A stretch of 11,076 nucleotides of DNA, taken from positions 1-11,076 of the forward strand of contig CAMYZK010000047.1 of NCBI GenBank assembly GCA_947303825.1, written 5' to 3'. The stretch comes from an uncultured Prevotella sp. Its GTDB lineage: Bacteria; Bacteroidota; Bacteroidia; Bacteroidales; Bacteroidaceae. The translations under genes and the position numbers were made by a program. The notes under the pieces are model-generated. The model saw only the letters and a list, made by a program, of their open reading frames with translations. It made no database searches and was not told where the DNA came from. Positions within the stretch are counted from its first letter, which is position 1, and each line of letters begins with the position of its first letter. This document shows positions 1-5,842 of the stretch, piece by piece.

Positions 1-54
1 CAGCCATTCGCTGAGAATGACCTCAACCGTGTTACTATCTGCATAGCAGAGTAA
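1..54 (+). CDS. C-terminal end of an upstream gene (partial)
   Basis: Frame 1 is open from the first base and gives 17 residues, QPFAENDLNRVTICIAE, ending at TAA 52-54. A terminator-like hairpin begins 34 nt later on the same strand, which fits the end of a transcription unit. The fragment is too short to name a family, and a chance open frame of this length cannot be excluded. Confidence 0.4.
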   Translation, partial: QPFAENDLNRVTICIAE

Positions 55-87
55 TGGCATCAAGCCAATATTTCTGAAACCGATAAT

Positions 88-139
88 CCTGTCTTGCATC
101 TTATCACCCCTCGGGGCATTGGATGCAAGACGGGTTTTT
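88..139 (+). terminator. Strong hairpin plus T-run, terminator or leader attenuator
   Basis: The arms are CCTGTCTTGCATC (88-100) and GATGCAAGACGGG (122-134). They pair over 13 bp with one G-T wobble, around a 21-nt loop that itself contains CCCCTCGGGG. TTTTT follows at 135-139. It fits an intrinsic terminator for the gene ending at 54. The next start codon is only 23 nt beyond the T-run, so the hairpin may instead lie in the leader of the MBG gene. Confidence 0.75.
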
Positions 140-162
140 CTATCACATATTATTCTTTTAAA

Positions 163-2499
163 ATGAAAAGATTGTTTTTCTTCTTTACCGCACTCCTTTC
201 CACGGCTGCTGCTTCTGCACAGTTGGGGGGCAATGGCTACTACCGCGTGCAGAACTTCAGCTCAGAACGGTATATCATTATGGTCGACAACAAGACCAAG
301 GGTGCGAATGTTACCGGCAATGACTACGACCTCAACGCACTGCGCACGAAGAAGCCGTTCAGCTCTATTGCCGACGACCCCTGCTCTATATACTATATTG
401 AAAGCAAGGGTGGCAACCAGTACAACCTTAAGGCGCAGGGTACTGATGCCTATCAGGTGGTGGGCCGCTATATCACTGTTACCAAGACAACGGTTATCAA
501 TGGTGTGCAGACTTATTTTGCTTCAGGCACAGTAGGAGGACAGACGGCCAAGCTGGCCGACCAGCAGAATACCACAAAGGCCCTTGGCTCGCTCGTGGTT
601 AACGGACAGGGCACGTTCAACAACTGGAAGATACTGCCCGTCTCGGCTACCGACGACGGCAACTATTTCGGTGTTACACCAGAGTTTACAGTCGGTGGAC
701 AGCGCTACACCTCTCTTTTTGCCTCTTTCCCCTTTACTCCCTATTCAAGCGGAGTGAAGACATTTATTGTTACCAAGATAGACGACGATATGGCCGTTTG
801 GCAGGAGGTGGAGGGCAAGATTGCTGCTTCTACACCAGTCATCATTGCTGTTCCGGGAGCCACTGCTTCCGACAACCGCCTGTCTATTGAGCTTCAGGAT
901 GGTACAAAGCCGGCCGGAAACTTGTTGAAGGGTCTTTACTTCAACAATTCCGACATCTATTCTGAACAGAACTTCCATTACAATGTCACTCCTTACGACC
1001 CAGTGACGATGCGCCTGCTTGGTGTCACATCACAGGGTAAGCTGGGCTTTGTAAAGGCATCTGTGGCTACCGTTCCGCGCAACAGGGCCTATATTACTGT
1101 TCCAGCTGGCTCGCCCGATGAGATAACGCTGGTCACACAGGCTGAGTATGAGGCTGCCATTGCTGCCGACCGTGTCACCGTAACGGCTAAGAGTTATACC
1201 CGGACCTACGGAGATGCCAACCCCACTTTTGAATATACCGTAGAAGGCACACTCAAGGGGGGGGCTCCTGCTGTCTCCTGCAGTGCTACCGCCGAGTCGC
1301 CTGTCGGCACCTATCCCATCGTGGTGTCTAAGGGTGGGTCTACCAACCGCACCTTTAACGGTGTTAACGGTACGCTCACCATCACCAAGGCGCCGCTCAC
1401 CATCACTGCCCGCAGCTATACCATCAAGCAGAATGAACAACTGCCTGTCTTTGAGGCCGATATAACAGGCTTCAAACTAGGACAGACGGACGGCGTGCTG
1501 AAGTCCAAGCCTGTACTCAGTTGCACCTTGCCCGAGGGTACCTTTATCCCTGAAGGAACTTACGAAATCACTGTCAGTGGTGCTGTTGCAGACAACTATT
1601 CCATGAATTATGTGCCCGGCAAGCTTACTGTCATCAAGGCCGACCCCATCACCGTCACTGCCACCAATCTCTCGAAAGTATATGGCGACGCTATGCCTAG
1701 CCTTACTTGGACTGTCAGCGGAGGTTCTTTAAAGGGTACACCACAGCTTAAGTGTGAGGCTACCGAGGCTTCTGTGCCTGGTACCTACACCATCACTATT
1801 GAGAAAGGTACCCTTGACGACTATCCCAACCTGCAGTTCGTCGGTGGTACGCTTACCATCACAAAGGCAGCCCTGACAGCCTCTGTTGCCGATGCCTCAC
1901 GCATCTATGGCGACGAGAACCCGGAGTTTGCAGTATCCTATAGCGGGTTCCTCCTTTCCGACGATGCCTCGTCACTTACTACTCCTGCTTCCGCTGCCAC
2001 CGAAGCTACCGTTGCTTCGTCGGTTGGCACATACGATATCGTTGTCTCTGGTGCAGCGTCGCAGTGCTACGACATTGCCTATAAGAACGGTACACTCACT
2101 GTTGAGAAGGCTACACTTCAGGCTTCGGTGGGTAATTATTCACGTGAAGAGGGGCAGCCCAACCCAGAGTTTGTCATCCTCTATGAAGGCTTCCGCAATG
2201 GCGACGATGAAAGTGTTCTCTCCGTCAAGCCTGTGGCAACTACTGTTGCCGACGAGACAAGTGCCGCCGGTGAATATGAAATCATTGTCAGCGGCGGTGA
2301 GGCACAGAATTATGCCTTCACCTACGTTGCTGGTCGCCTGGTAGTGCAGGCTTACAACGGTATTGCTACTGTCATCTTTGCAGCCCCTGTAGATATCTAC
2401 ACCATCGCAGGGCGCCTCGTCCGCGCTGGTGTCACCACTACTTATGGCCTGCCGCGCGGCATCTATGTGGTCAATGGCCGCAAGATTGTGGTTCGCTGA
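163..2499 (+). CDS. Secreted MBG-repeat protein with type IX secretion-like C-terminus
   Basis: This is a 778-residue secreted protein. The start is ATG 163 because it opens a clean signal peptide (MKRLFFFFTALLSTAAASA, cleavage before Gln20); the upstream TTG at 94 lies inside the hairpin. Residues 20 to about 336 form a unique region whose beginning (GYYRVQNFSSERYI) resembles ricin-like or beta-trefoil starts in Bacteroidetes surface proteins. Five MBG (mostly bacterial Ig-like) repeats follow, at about 338-410, 412-493, 496-569, 571-650 and 652-730. Each opens like VTVTAKSYTRTYGDANPTF and closes like NGTLTITKA. The last 45 residues (VDIYTIAGRLV, then LPRGIYVVNGRKIVVR) match the pattern of type IX secretion C-terminal sorting domains. 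I infer cell-surface attachment or secretion; the substrate or partner is unknown. A run of eight G at 1257-1264 lies in repeat 1. No consensus promoter lies between the upstream hairpin and the start. Confidence 0.88.
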   Translation: MKRLFFFFTALLSTAAASAQLGGNGYYRVQNFSSERYIIMVDNKTKGANVTGNDYDLNALRTKKPFSSIADDPCSIYYIESKGGNQYNLKAQGTDAYQVVGRYITVTKTTVINGVQTYFASGTVGGQTAKLADQQNTTKALGSLVVNGQGTFNNWKILPVSATDDGNYFGVTPEFTVGGQRYTSLFASFPFTPYSSGVKTFIVTKIDDDMAVWQEVEGKIAASTPVIIAVPGATASDNRLSIELQDGTKPAGNLLKGLYFNNSDIYSEQNFHYNVTPYDPVTMRLLGVTSQGKLGFVKASVATVPRNRAYITVPAGSPDEITLVTQAEYEAAIAADRVTVTAKSYTRTYGDANPTFEYTVEGTLKGGAPAVSCSATAESPVGTYPIVVSKGGSTNRTFNGVNGTLTITKAPLTITARSYTIKQNEQLPVFEADITGFKLGQTDGVLKSKPVLSCTLPEGTFIPEGTYEITVSGAVADNYSMNYVPGKLTVIKADPITVTATNLSKVYGDAMPSLTWTVSGGSLKGTPQLKCEATEASVPGTYTITIEKGTLDDYPNLQFVGGTLTITKAALTASVADASRIYGDENPEFAVSYSGFLLSDDASSLTTPASAATEATVASSVGTYDIVVSGAASQCYDIAYKNGTLTVEKATLQASVGNYSREEGQPNPEFVILYEGFRNGDDESVLSVKPVATTVADETSAAGEYEIIVSGGEAQNYAFTYVAGRLVVQAYNGIATVIFAAPVDIYTIAGRLVRAGVTTTYGLPRGIYVVNGRKIVVR
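1257..1264 (+). repeat. G8 homopolymer inside the MBG gene
   Basis: Eight consecutive G residues encode part of Lys-Gly-Gly-Ala in MBG repeat 1. The reading frame is intact on both sides in this copy. Loss of one G would move translation into a frame that stops at 1463-1465. The product would keep the N-terminal region and lose four repeats and the sorting domain. Confidence 0.9.
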
Positions 2500-2526
2500 T
2501 ATTTGTAGTCGTATACATGTGCTTTT

Positions 2527-2570
2527 TAGGAGTTTCCTTACAAAGAGTAGGGAAACTCCTATCTTCATTT
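2527..2570 (+). terminator. Rho-independent terminator after the MBG gene
   Basis: AGGAGTTTCC (2528-2537) pairs perfectly with GGAAACTCCT (2551-2560) around a 13-nt loop, and T2527-A2561 adds one more pair. The tail ATCTTCATTT is only moderately T-rich. It sits 28 nt after the stop codon at 2499 and before the next promoter, as expected for a terminator. Confidence 0.75.
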
Positions 2571-2605
2571 AGGGGAAAACCCTTCCGTATGCTCATAACA
2601 AGAAC

Positions 2606-2613
2606 TACCTTTG
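2606..2613 (+). promoter_or_regulatory. Bacteroidetes -7 box for the small secreted-protein pair
   Basis: TACCTTTG fits the Bacteroidetes -7 consensus TAnnTTTG and lies 30 nt before the ATG at 2644, downstream of the preceding terminator. No TTTG is present at the expected -33 position, so this is a half-match promoter. Confidence 0.5.
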
Positions 2614-2643
2614 CAATAATTAATTCCAATAACTGAAAAGTCT

Positions 2644-3162
2644 ATGAAAAAAGTTTTGTTTGTTCTTGTGATGGCAGCACTGCCACTGCTGAAGCTTGCA
2701 GCCCAGCCGCCCATCTCGCTCCGTCAGCTCTTCGATGTTGAGCAGGATGCCGACCCCCGCAAAATGTTTGCCGGTACTGAGATTAAGGAAATGGCCTATT
2801 GTCGCTTTTTTGGCATGATAACGCTGATGACCTTCGGAAAGAACATGGAGTTTGACTCCTCTGGATTCCCTAACCTTAAGCCTAAGGGCAGCGACGCCAT
2901 AGGACTTGCTTACCATGGCGACTGGGGCTCACCCCGCCTGGTGTTTAACAACAGGAAATGGATTGCAGACTATCAGAAGGAGGCACAGGCTATGGGCTTC
3001 AAGGTGACGGGAAGATACAGAAAACTTCTTGACGAGATGATGTATGTAAACGAGAAGTATGATACCATAGATCTCACCCGTAAGACTGCCGATGGCAGCA
3101 AGGAGTACATCACTATCATCCTATACAAGGATATTTTTCACATCATTCACGGAGTCCAATAA
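2644..3162 (+). CDS. Small secreted protein of unknown function, paralog A
   Basis: 172 residues. The N-terminus (MKKVLFVLVMAALPLLKLAAQ) is a signal peptide, with likely cleavage near Ala19-Ala20 before Gln21, so the mature protein should be periplasmic or exported. I do not recognise the family. It is clearly related to the next gene: SLRQLFDVEQDADP aligns with TLKQVFRVIADEDP, EIKEMAYCRFFG with NLREYAYHRFNG, and EAQAMGFKVTG with EAVDMGFKFNG. The order and spacing are similar throughout, pointing to an old tandem duplication. The stop is 21 nt before the next ATG, so the two are probably co-transcribed from the -7 box at 2606. The acidic 'DADP' segment and a mixed alpha/beta pattern are visible, but no catalytic motif. 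No transmembrane segment follows the signal peptide. Confidence 0.8.
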   Translation: MKKVLFVLVMAALPLLKLAAQPPISLRQLFDVEQDADPRKMFAGTEIKEMAYCRFFGMITLMTFGKNMEFDSSGFPNLKPKGSDAIGLAYHGDWGSPRLVFNNRKWIADYQKEAQAMGFKVTGRYRKLLDEMMYVNEKYDTIDLTRKTADGSKEYITIILYKDIFHIIHGVQ

Positions 3163-3183
3163 CATCAACCCCCATCACTTACT

Positions 3184-3714
3184 ATGAAATCATTTCTCAT
3201 TACTATGCTCTTTTCCTTTGCTGCCTTTTTATCATCTAACGCTCAGCAAGGAAACGATATCACGCTAAAGCAGGTGTTCCGGGTCATTGCCGATGAAGAT
3301 CCAATGGAGGTGCTCTCTGAAACCAACCTCAGAGAGTACGCCTATCACCGCTTCAACGGCAGCCTCTATGGTATGGCATACGGCTATAATGTCGACTACG
3401 ACATACATAATCCCTATTTTATGACCCACAATCAAGGCAAGAGTGTCATCTTTGTCTACACACCTGATGTTGACAACTGGATTCTCTCGTTCACCGAGAA
3501 GGATATGCTGAAAGGCTATCTAGCCGAAGCTGTTGACATGGGATTCAAGTTCAACGGACCCGAAGAAGGTGTCAAGGAAACAGGAAAAGAAGGCGAGACA
3601 ATCATCAACTACAATTTGACACAGCCCAACCTTGGCAGTACATTCTATAATGCTCTTGGTATCCTGGAGTTTCCTGATAAGGTAATGCTCCACGTTTATC
3701 ATCAGGAGAAATAG
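3184..3714 (+). CDS. Small secreted protein of unknown function, paralog B
   Basis: 176 residues, starting MKSFLITMLFSFAAFLSSNAQ, a standard signal peptide with cleavage before Gln21. It shares its layout with the gene just upstream: an N-terminal (T/S)L(K/R)Q(V/L)F-x-V block ending in a DP pair, an AYxRFxG block, and a central (Y)xxEAxxMGFK block. The C-termini differ: this one has an acidic, Gly/Glu-rich linker (about residues 125-140) and ends in FPDKVMLHVYHQEK. The function is not recognisable. The 21-nt spacing suggests co-expression of the pair. No convincing terminator follows directly; the nearest hairpin is at 3873. Confidence 0.8.
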   Translation: MKSFLITMLFSFAAFLSSNAQQGNDITLKQVFRVIADEDPMEVLSETNLREYAYHRFNGSLYGMAYGYNVDYDIHNPYFMTHNQGKSVIFVYTPDVDNWILSFTEKDMLKGYLAEAVDMGFKFNGPEEGVKETGKEGETIINYNLTQPNLGSTFYNALGILEFPDKVMLHVYHQEK

Positions 3715-3776
3715 TCCGTCTCAGAAGCACAACAGGAACCGCAGTACGCTATTAATACATACAGTAGTGCTACTCA

Positions 3777-3815
3777 TACTACTGATGCTACTGGTGCTAC
3801 TGGGCACTGACAGTC
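3777..3815 (+). repeat. Left arm of a diverged long inverted repeat
   Basis: This 39-nt segment matches the reverse complement of 4230-4268 at 31 of 39 positions without gaps. Part of the match is GCTACTGGT-type triplet sequence, but the match also includes the non-triplet end (CTGAC..TC). The arms are separated by 414 nt. Confidence 0.6.
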
Positions 3816-3936
3816 AGTGAGTTACCGGTAGCACCATTCTCATCATCGCACTACTGGTGCCGCTACTCGTTCCGTAGGGGCAATTCCCTACGCTGTGTTA
3901 TTTGACCCCGTAGGGGTCTGGCAACCCCCTGAAAGA

Positions 3937-3973
3937 AAGGGCGAAATAACCTAGCACAGGGGCTGCCCCTGTG
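3937..3973 (+). repeat. Palindromic repeat element, copy 1
   Basis: It consists of AAGGGCGAAATAACCTAG followed by the hairpin CACAGGGGC-T-GCCCCTGTG (3955-3973). The 29 nt from 3945 to 3973 recur at 4332-4361 with one inserted T. A looser relative in inverse orientation occurs at 3873-3902, where a hairpin is followed by GTTATTT. Confidence 0.8.
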
Positions 3974-4229
3974 TCTGATCCATTTGATCAAAAGCTACTC
4001 GCCCTACCAAGTAAAACAAGTTGTTTTACTGAATAAGGGGCCTCCTTTTTGAAAAATGAGCAGCCTTTTTTCACAAAACTCGTGCCCTTTTCTGTTGCTG
4101 GACCGCGTAAGCAACACCTTTCCCATCCCTGACAGTCCAGAGAAGCCTTTTCTGTCGGCAAAAGGCCGGTATCTGTAGTAGCTCCAGCAGTAGCTCCAGT
4201 AGTAGCATGTTGCAACATCGTAAATGCTT

Positions 4230-4268
4230 GATAGTCAGGGGTCAGTAGCACTAGTAGCACCAATAGTA
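4230..4268 (-). repeat. Right arm of a diverged long inverted repeat
   Basis: The reverse complement of this segment matches 3777-3815 at 31 of 39 positions. Looser similarity continues inward in both arms (GTAGTAGCTCC-type sequence at about 4176-4206 opposite GCTACT-type sequence at about 3850-3868). Confidence 0.6.
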
Positions 4269-4305
4269 CAATCAGATGAAAGATGAAAAATGATAGATAA
4301 TAGAT

Positions 4306-4330
4306 AACAAAAATGCCCCTGATAAGGGGC
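4306..4330 (-). terminator. Rho-independent terminator of the minus-strand barrel gene
   Basis: Read on the minus strand, GCCCCT-TATC-AGGGGC (4330-4315) is followed by ATTTTTGTT. The hairpin starts 54 nt after the stop codon of the gene at 4385-5458. Confidence 0.75.
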
Positions 4331-4361
4331 TAATAACCTAGCACAGGGGCTTGCCCCTGTG
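4324..4361 (+). repeat. Palindromic repeat element, copy 2
   Basis: It has the same layout as copy 1: AAGGGGCTAATAACCTAG, then CACAGGGGC-TT-GCCCCTGTG (4342-4361). It lies 24 nt past the stop codon of the minus-strand gene and overlaps the 5' side of that gene's terminator hairpin. Confidence 0.8.
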
Positions 4362-4384
4362 ACCCTACGGTTATGGTTCTGTGT

Positions 4385-5458
4385 TCAGAAGAGTCGGCGC
4401 GTTAAACGAAAGTTTAGCACCGGAAACACCTTGAACTTTTTTATGATGTTTACGTAGTCGCCCACCTTGCCACGCACGTTCTCTACGTCGTTCACAAGGT
4501 CGGTGCCATCGTGGGTCACAATCTTCGGAGTGCCTCCCCAGAACATTGCTCCGCAGTCGAACGACACCTGCCAGCGGGTATCTTTCTTGAGCAGCTTGCC
4601 CCCGTAGCCAAAGCCCAGGTAGGGTTTTATCTTCTTGGCGTATGCCCAGGCTTTCACCAGCGAGTTCTCGTCGGGGGTCATCCTGTAGGCGTCGCCCTTC
4701 TTGTGTTTCACGTCGCCCTTGGCGTGAATAATGTCGCCCGGCTCGTAGTAGTTGTCGCCTATCACACTGGGATAGTCCAGGTCATAGTAGACATCCTCTT
4801 CGTAGTAGATGTCACGCTTATAGTCACCTATATGTATGCTCATCTTTCCATAGTTGAGAATCTTTTCGGCAACATCGTCATTATACAGGCTTACATCGCC
4901 GTAGGTTATGAAGGGCTCGTTGCGCAGTGATTTCTCATATAGGTTGTTGTATATGCTCACGGCCATCAGTGAGGGCATGTCTTCTAGCATGTTTATTGCC
5001 TCGGCTACCTGCCTGTTACCGGCAAAGACACCGGCCGTGAAATGCCAGTGCTTGTTGTGCAGAGGGCGAACGTCTATCATCAGACCCCAGTTCCAGTAGG
5101 TGGGCTTGCCGTTCATGGATACCACGTTGTCTACCTTGTTGCCGGTAAACCCTTCAAGAAGCCCAGACAGCTTGTTGAATTTTGCCTGGCTGGTGGCTGG
5201 GTCTTCACCTACGTCAACGCCGAAGTGCATGGCATGGGTGAAATGCGGCATTGTGGCATAGCTGGCGCGAACAGAGAATACATCATTAATGGGCATCGAT
5301 ACATCGAAACCCACACCAGTGGTGCCAGTTGTCAGCGACAAGTCGAGATGCTTAAATGGCCTTGTCGCAGCAACGTCCTCCGTGCTTGTCGGCATCTGTC
5401 CCAAGGCAGTCATGCACACAGTCAGCACTGTTAATAAAAGAAGTATCCTTGCTCTCAT
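4385..5458 (-). CDS. Probable outer-membrane beta-barrel protein
   Basis: 357 residues, read on the minus strand. The start is ATG at 5458; an upstream TTG at 5476 falls inside the promoter -7 box and is rejected. Residues 1-20 (MRARILLLLTVLTVCMTALG) form a signal peptide ending before Gln21. Alternating hydrophobic/polar strands follow, such as HLDLSLTTGTTGVGFDVSM and VFSVRASYA. The protein ends in strand-like VFPVLNFRLTRRLF with a terminal Phe, the usual signal for outer-membrane barrel insertion. A central loop rich in Tyr, Asp and Glu (DIYYEEDVYYDLDYPS region) could be surface-exposed. The family is not recognised beyond a barrel-like envelope protein of Bacteroidetes; the ligand is unknown. 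It stands alone, with its own promoter (5474-5505) and terminator (4306-4330). Confidence 0.75.
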   Translation of the reverse strand: MRARILLLLTVLTVCMTALGQMPTSTEDVAATRPFKHLDLSLTTGTTGVGFDVSMPINDVFSVRASYATMPHFTHAMHFGVDVGEDPATSQAKFNKLSGLLEGFTGNKVDNVVSMNGKPTYWNWGLMIDVRPLHNKHWHFTAGVFAGNRQVAEAINMLEDMPSLMAVSIYNNLYEKSLRNEPFITYGDVSLYNDDVAEKILNYGKMSIHIGDYKRDIYYEEDVYYDLDYPSVIGDNYYEPGDIIHAKGDVKHKKGDAYRMTPDENSLVKAWAYAKKIKPYLGFGYGGKLLKKDTRWQVSFDCGAMFWGGTPKIVTHDGTDLVNDVENVRGKVGDYVNIIKKFKVFPVLNFRLTRRLF

Positions 5459-5473
5459 TCTTATTAGTTGATG

Positions 5474-5505
5474 CAAAACTATAAAAAAAACTTGATACAG
5501 CCAAA
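5474..5505 (-). promoter_or_regulatory. Consensus Bacteroidetes promoter for the barrel gene
   Basis: On the minus strand TTTG (5505-5502) is followed by 20 nt and TAGTTTTG (5481-5474), matching the -33/-7 consensus. The ATG at 5458 lies 15 nt beyond the -7 box, so the leader would be very short. Confidence 0.8.
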
Positions 5506-5514
5506 AATATCAAG
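5491..5514. promoter_or_regulatory. Inverted repeat over the -33 element, possible operator
   Basis: CTTGATA (5491-5497) and TATCAAG (5508-5514) form a perfect 7-bp inverted repeat with a 10-nt spacer that contains the -33 TTTG of the minus-strand promoter. The centre-to-centre distance is 17 bp, compatible with a dimeric regulator. No regulator is encoded nearby. Confidence 0.4.
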
Positions 5515-5570
5515 ATTTTTTTTCTACAACAGCGTTTTTTTTGCCTGAATGAAAAAAAAATCTCCAAAAA

Positions 5571-5602
5571 TTTGGTCGTTTCATTTATTCTTCTTACCTT
5601 TG
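5571..5602 (+). promoter_or_regulatory. Consensus Bacteroidetes promoter for tRNA-Val
   Basis: TTTG (5571-5574), 20 nt, then TACCTTTG (5595-5602). Transcription would start near 5608, leaving about 48 nt of leader before the tRNA. A/T-rich tracts upstream (5515-5570) may help RNA polymerase binding. Confidence 0.8.
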
Positions 5603-5655
5603 CACCCGATTTCAGAAAGATACCCTGGCACAATGCCTTTGCGGTGCTTGATGAA

Positions 5656-5730
5656 GGGCGTTTAGCTCAGTTGGTTTAGAGCATCTGCCTTACAAGCAGA
5701 GGGTCGGCGGTTCGAATCCGTCAACGCCCA
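5656..5730 (+). tRNA. tRNA-Val(TAC)
   Basis: The cloverleaf is complete. The acceptor stem is GGGCGTT/AACGCCC (5656-5662 and 5723-5729) with discriminator A5730. The D-arm is GCTC/GAGC with the AGTTGGTTTA loop. The anticodon stem is TCTGC/GCAGA with loop CTTACAA, which places the anticodon TAC at 5691-5693, reading valine codons. The variable loop is GGGTC, and the T-arm GGCGG-TTCGAAT-CCGTC has one G-T pair. The 3' CCA is not encoded and must be added after transcription. It has its own promoter and a probable terminator at 5769. Confidence 0.96.
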
Positions 5731-5768
5731 CAGGTAAAAAGACTGAAGTAGATAAGTATTTGAATGAT

Positions 5769-5788
5769 GCGGCTAGTCCGCTTTTTTT
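5769..5788 (+). terminator. Short terminator after tRNA-Val
   Basis: GCGG-CTAGT-CCGC (5769-5781) is followed directly by seven T. The stem is only 4 bp, so this is a modest call. Its position, 38 nt past the tRNA and 54 nt before purB, supports it. Confidence 0.55.
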
Positions 5789-5842
5789 GTTAAAATAAGT
5801 CACGACGACGCTCTAAAACAGCGATAACCCAAGACTCAAGCT

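Larger units (their letters stand above)
3715..4384. other. 670-nt gene-free region dense in palindromes
   Basis: I see no credible gene here on either strand. Instead there are at least a dozen perfect inverted repeats. Examples are CACTGAC-A-GTCAGTG (3805-3819), TACCGGTA (3823-3830), CGTAGGG/CCCTACG (3873-3892), GACCCC-GTA-GGGGTC (3904-3918), TGATC/GATCA (3976-3990), AGTAAAACAA-G-TTGTTTTACT (4010-4030), GTTGCT/AGCAAC (4094-4115), GCCTTTT/AAAAGGC (4145-4166) and ATGTTGCAACAT (4207-4218). Triplet-like GTAGC/GCTAC runs border both sides in opposite orientation. A 37-bp hairpin element occurs twice. The composition suggests repeat or mobile-element remnants, possibly a structured RNA; neither is proven. 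Confidence 0.7.

Noticed and set aside
94..162. TTG start extending the MBG protein by 23 residues
   Set aside because: It begins inside the hairpin stem and would bury a clean signal peptide; ATG 163 is the better start.
3988..4263. Minus-strand 91-codon open frame in the palindrome-rich region
   Set aside because: It is built from the hairpins and GTAGC-type triplet runs, has no promoter or recognisable domain, and reads as low-complexity by-product of repeats.
5459..5476. TTG start extending the barrel protein by six residues
   Set aside because: The TTG is part of the -7 promoter box, so it would lie at or before the transcription start; ATG 5458 opens the signal peptide.
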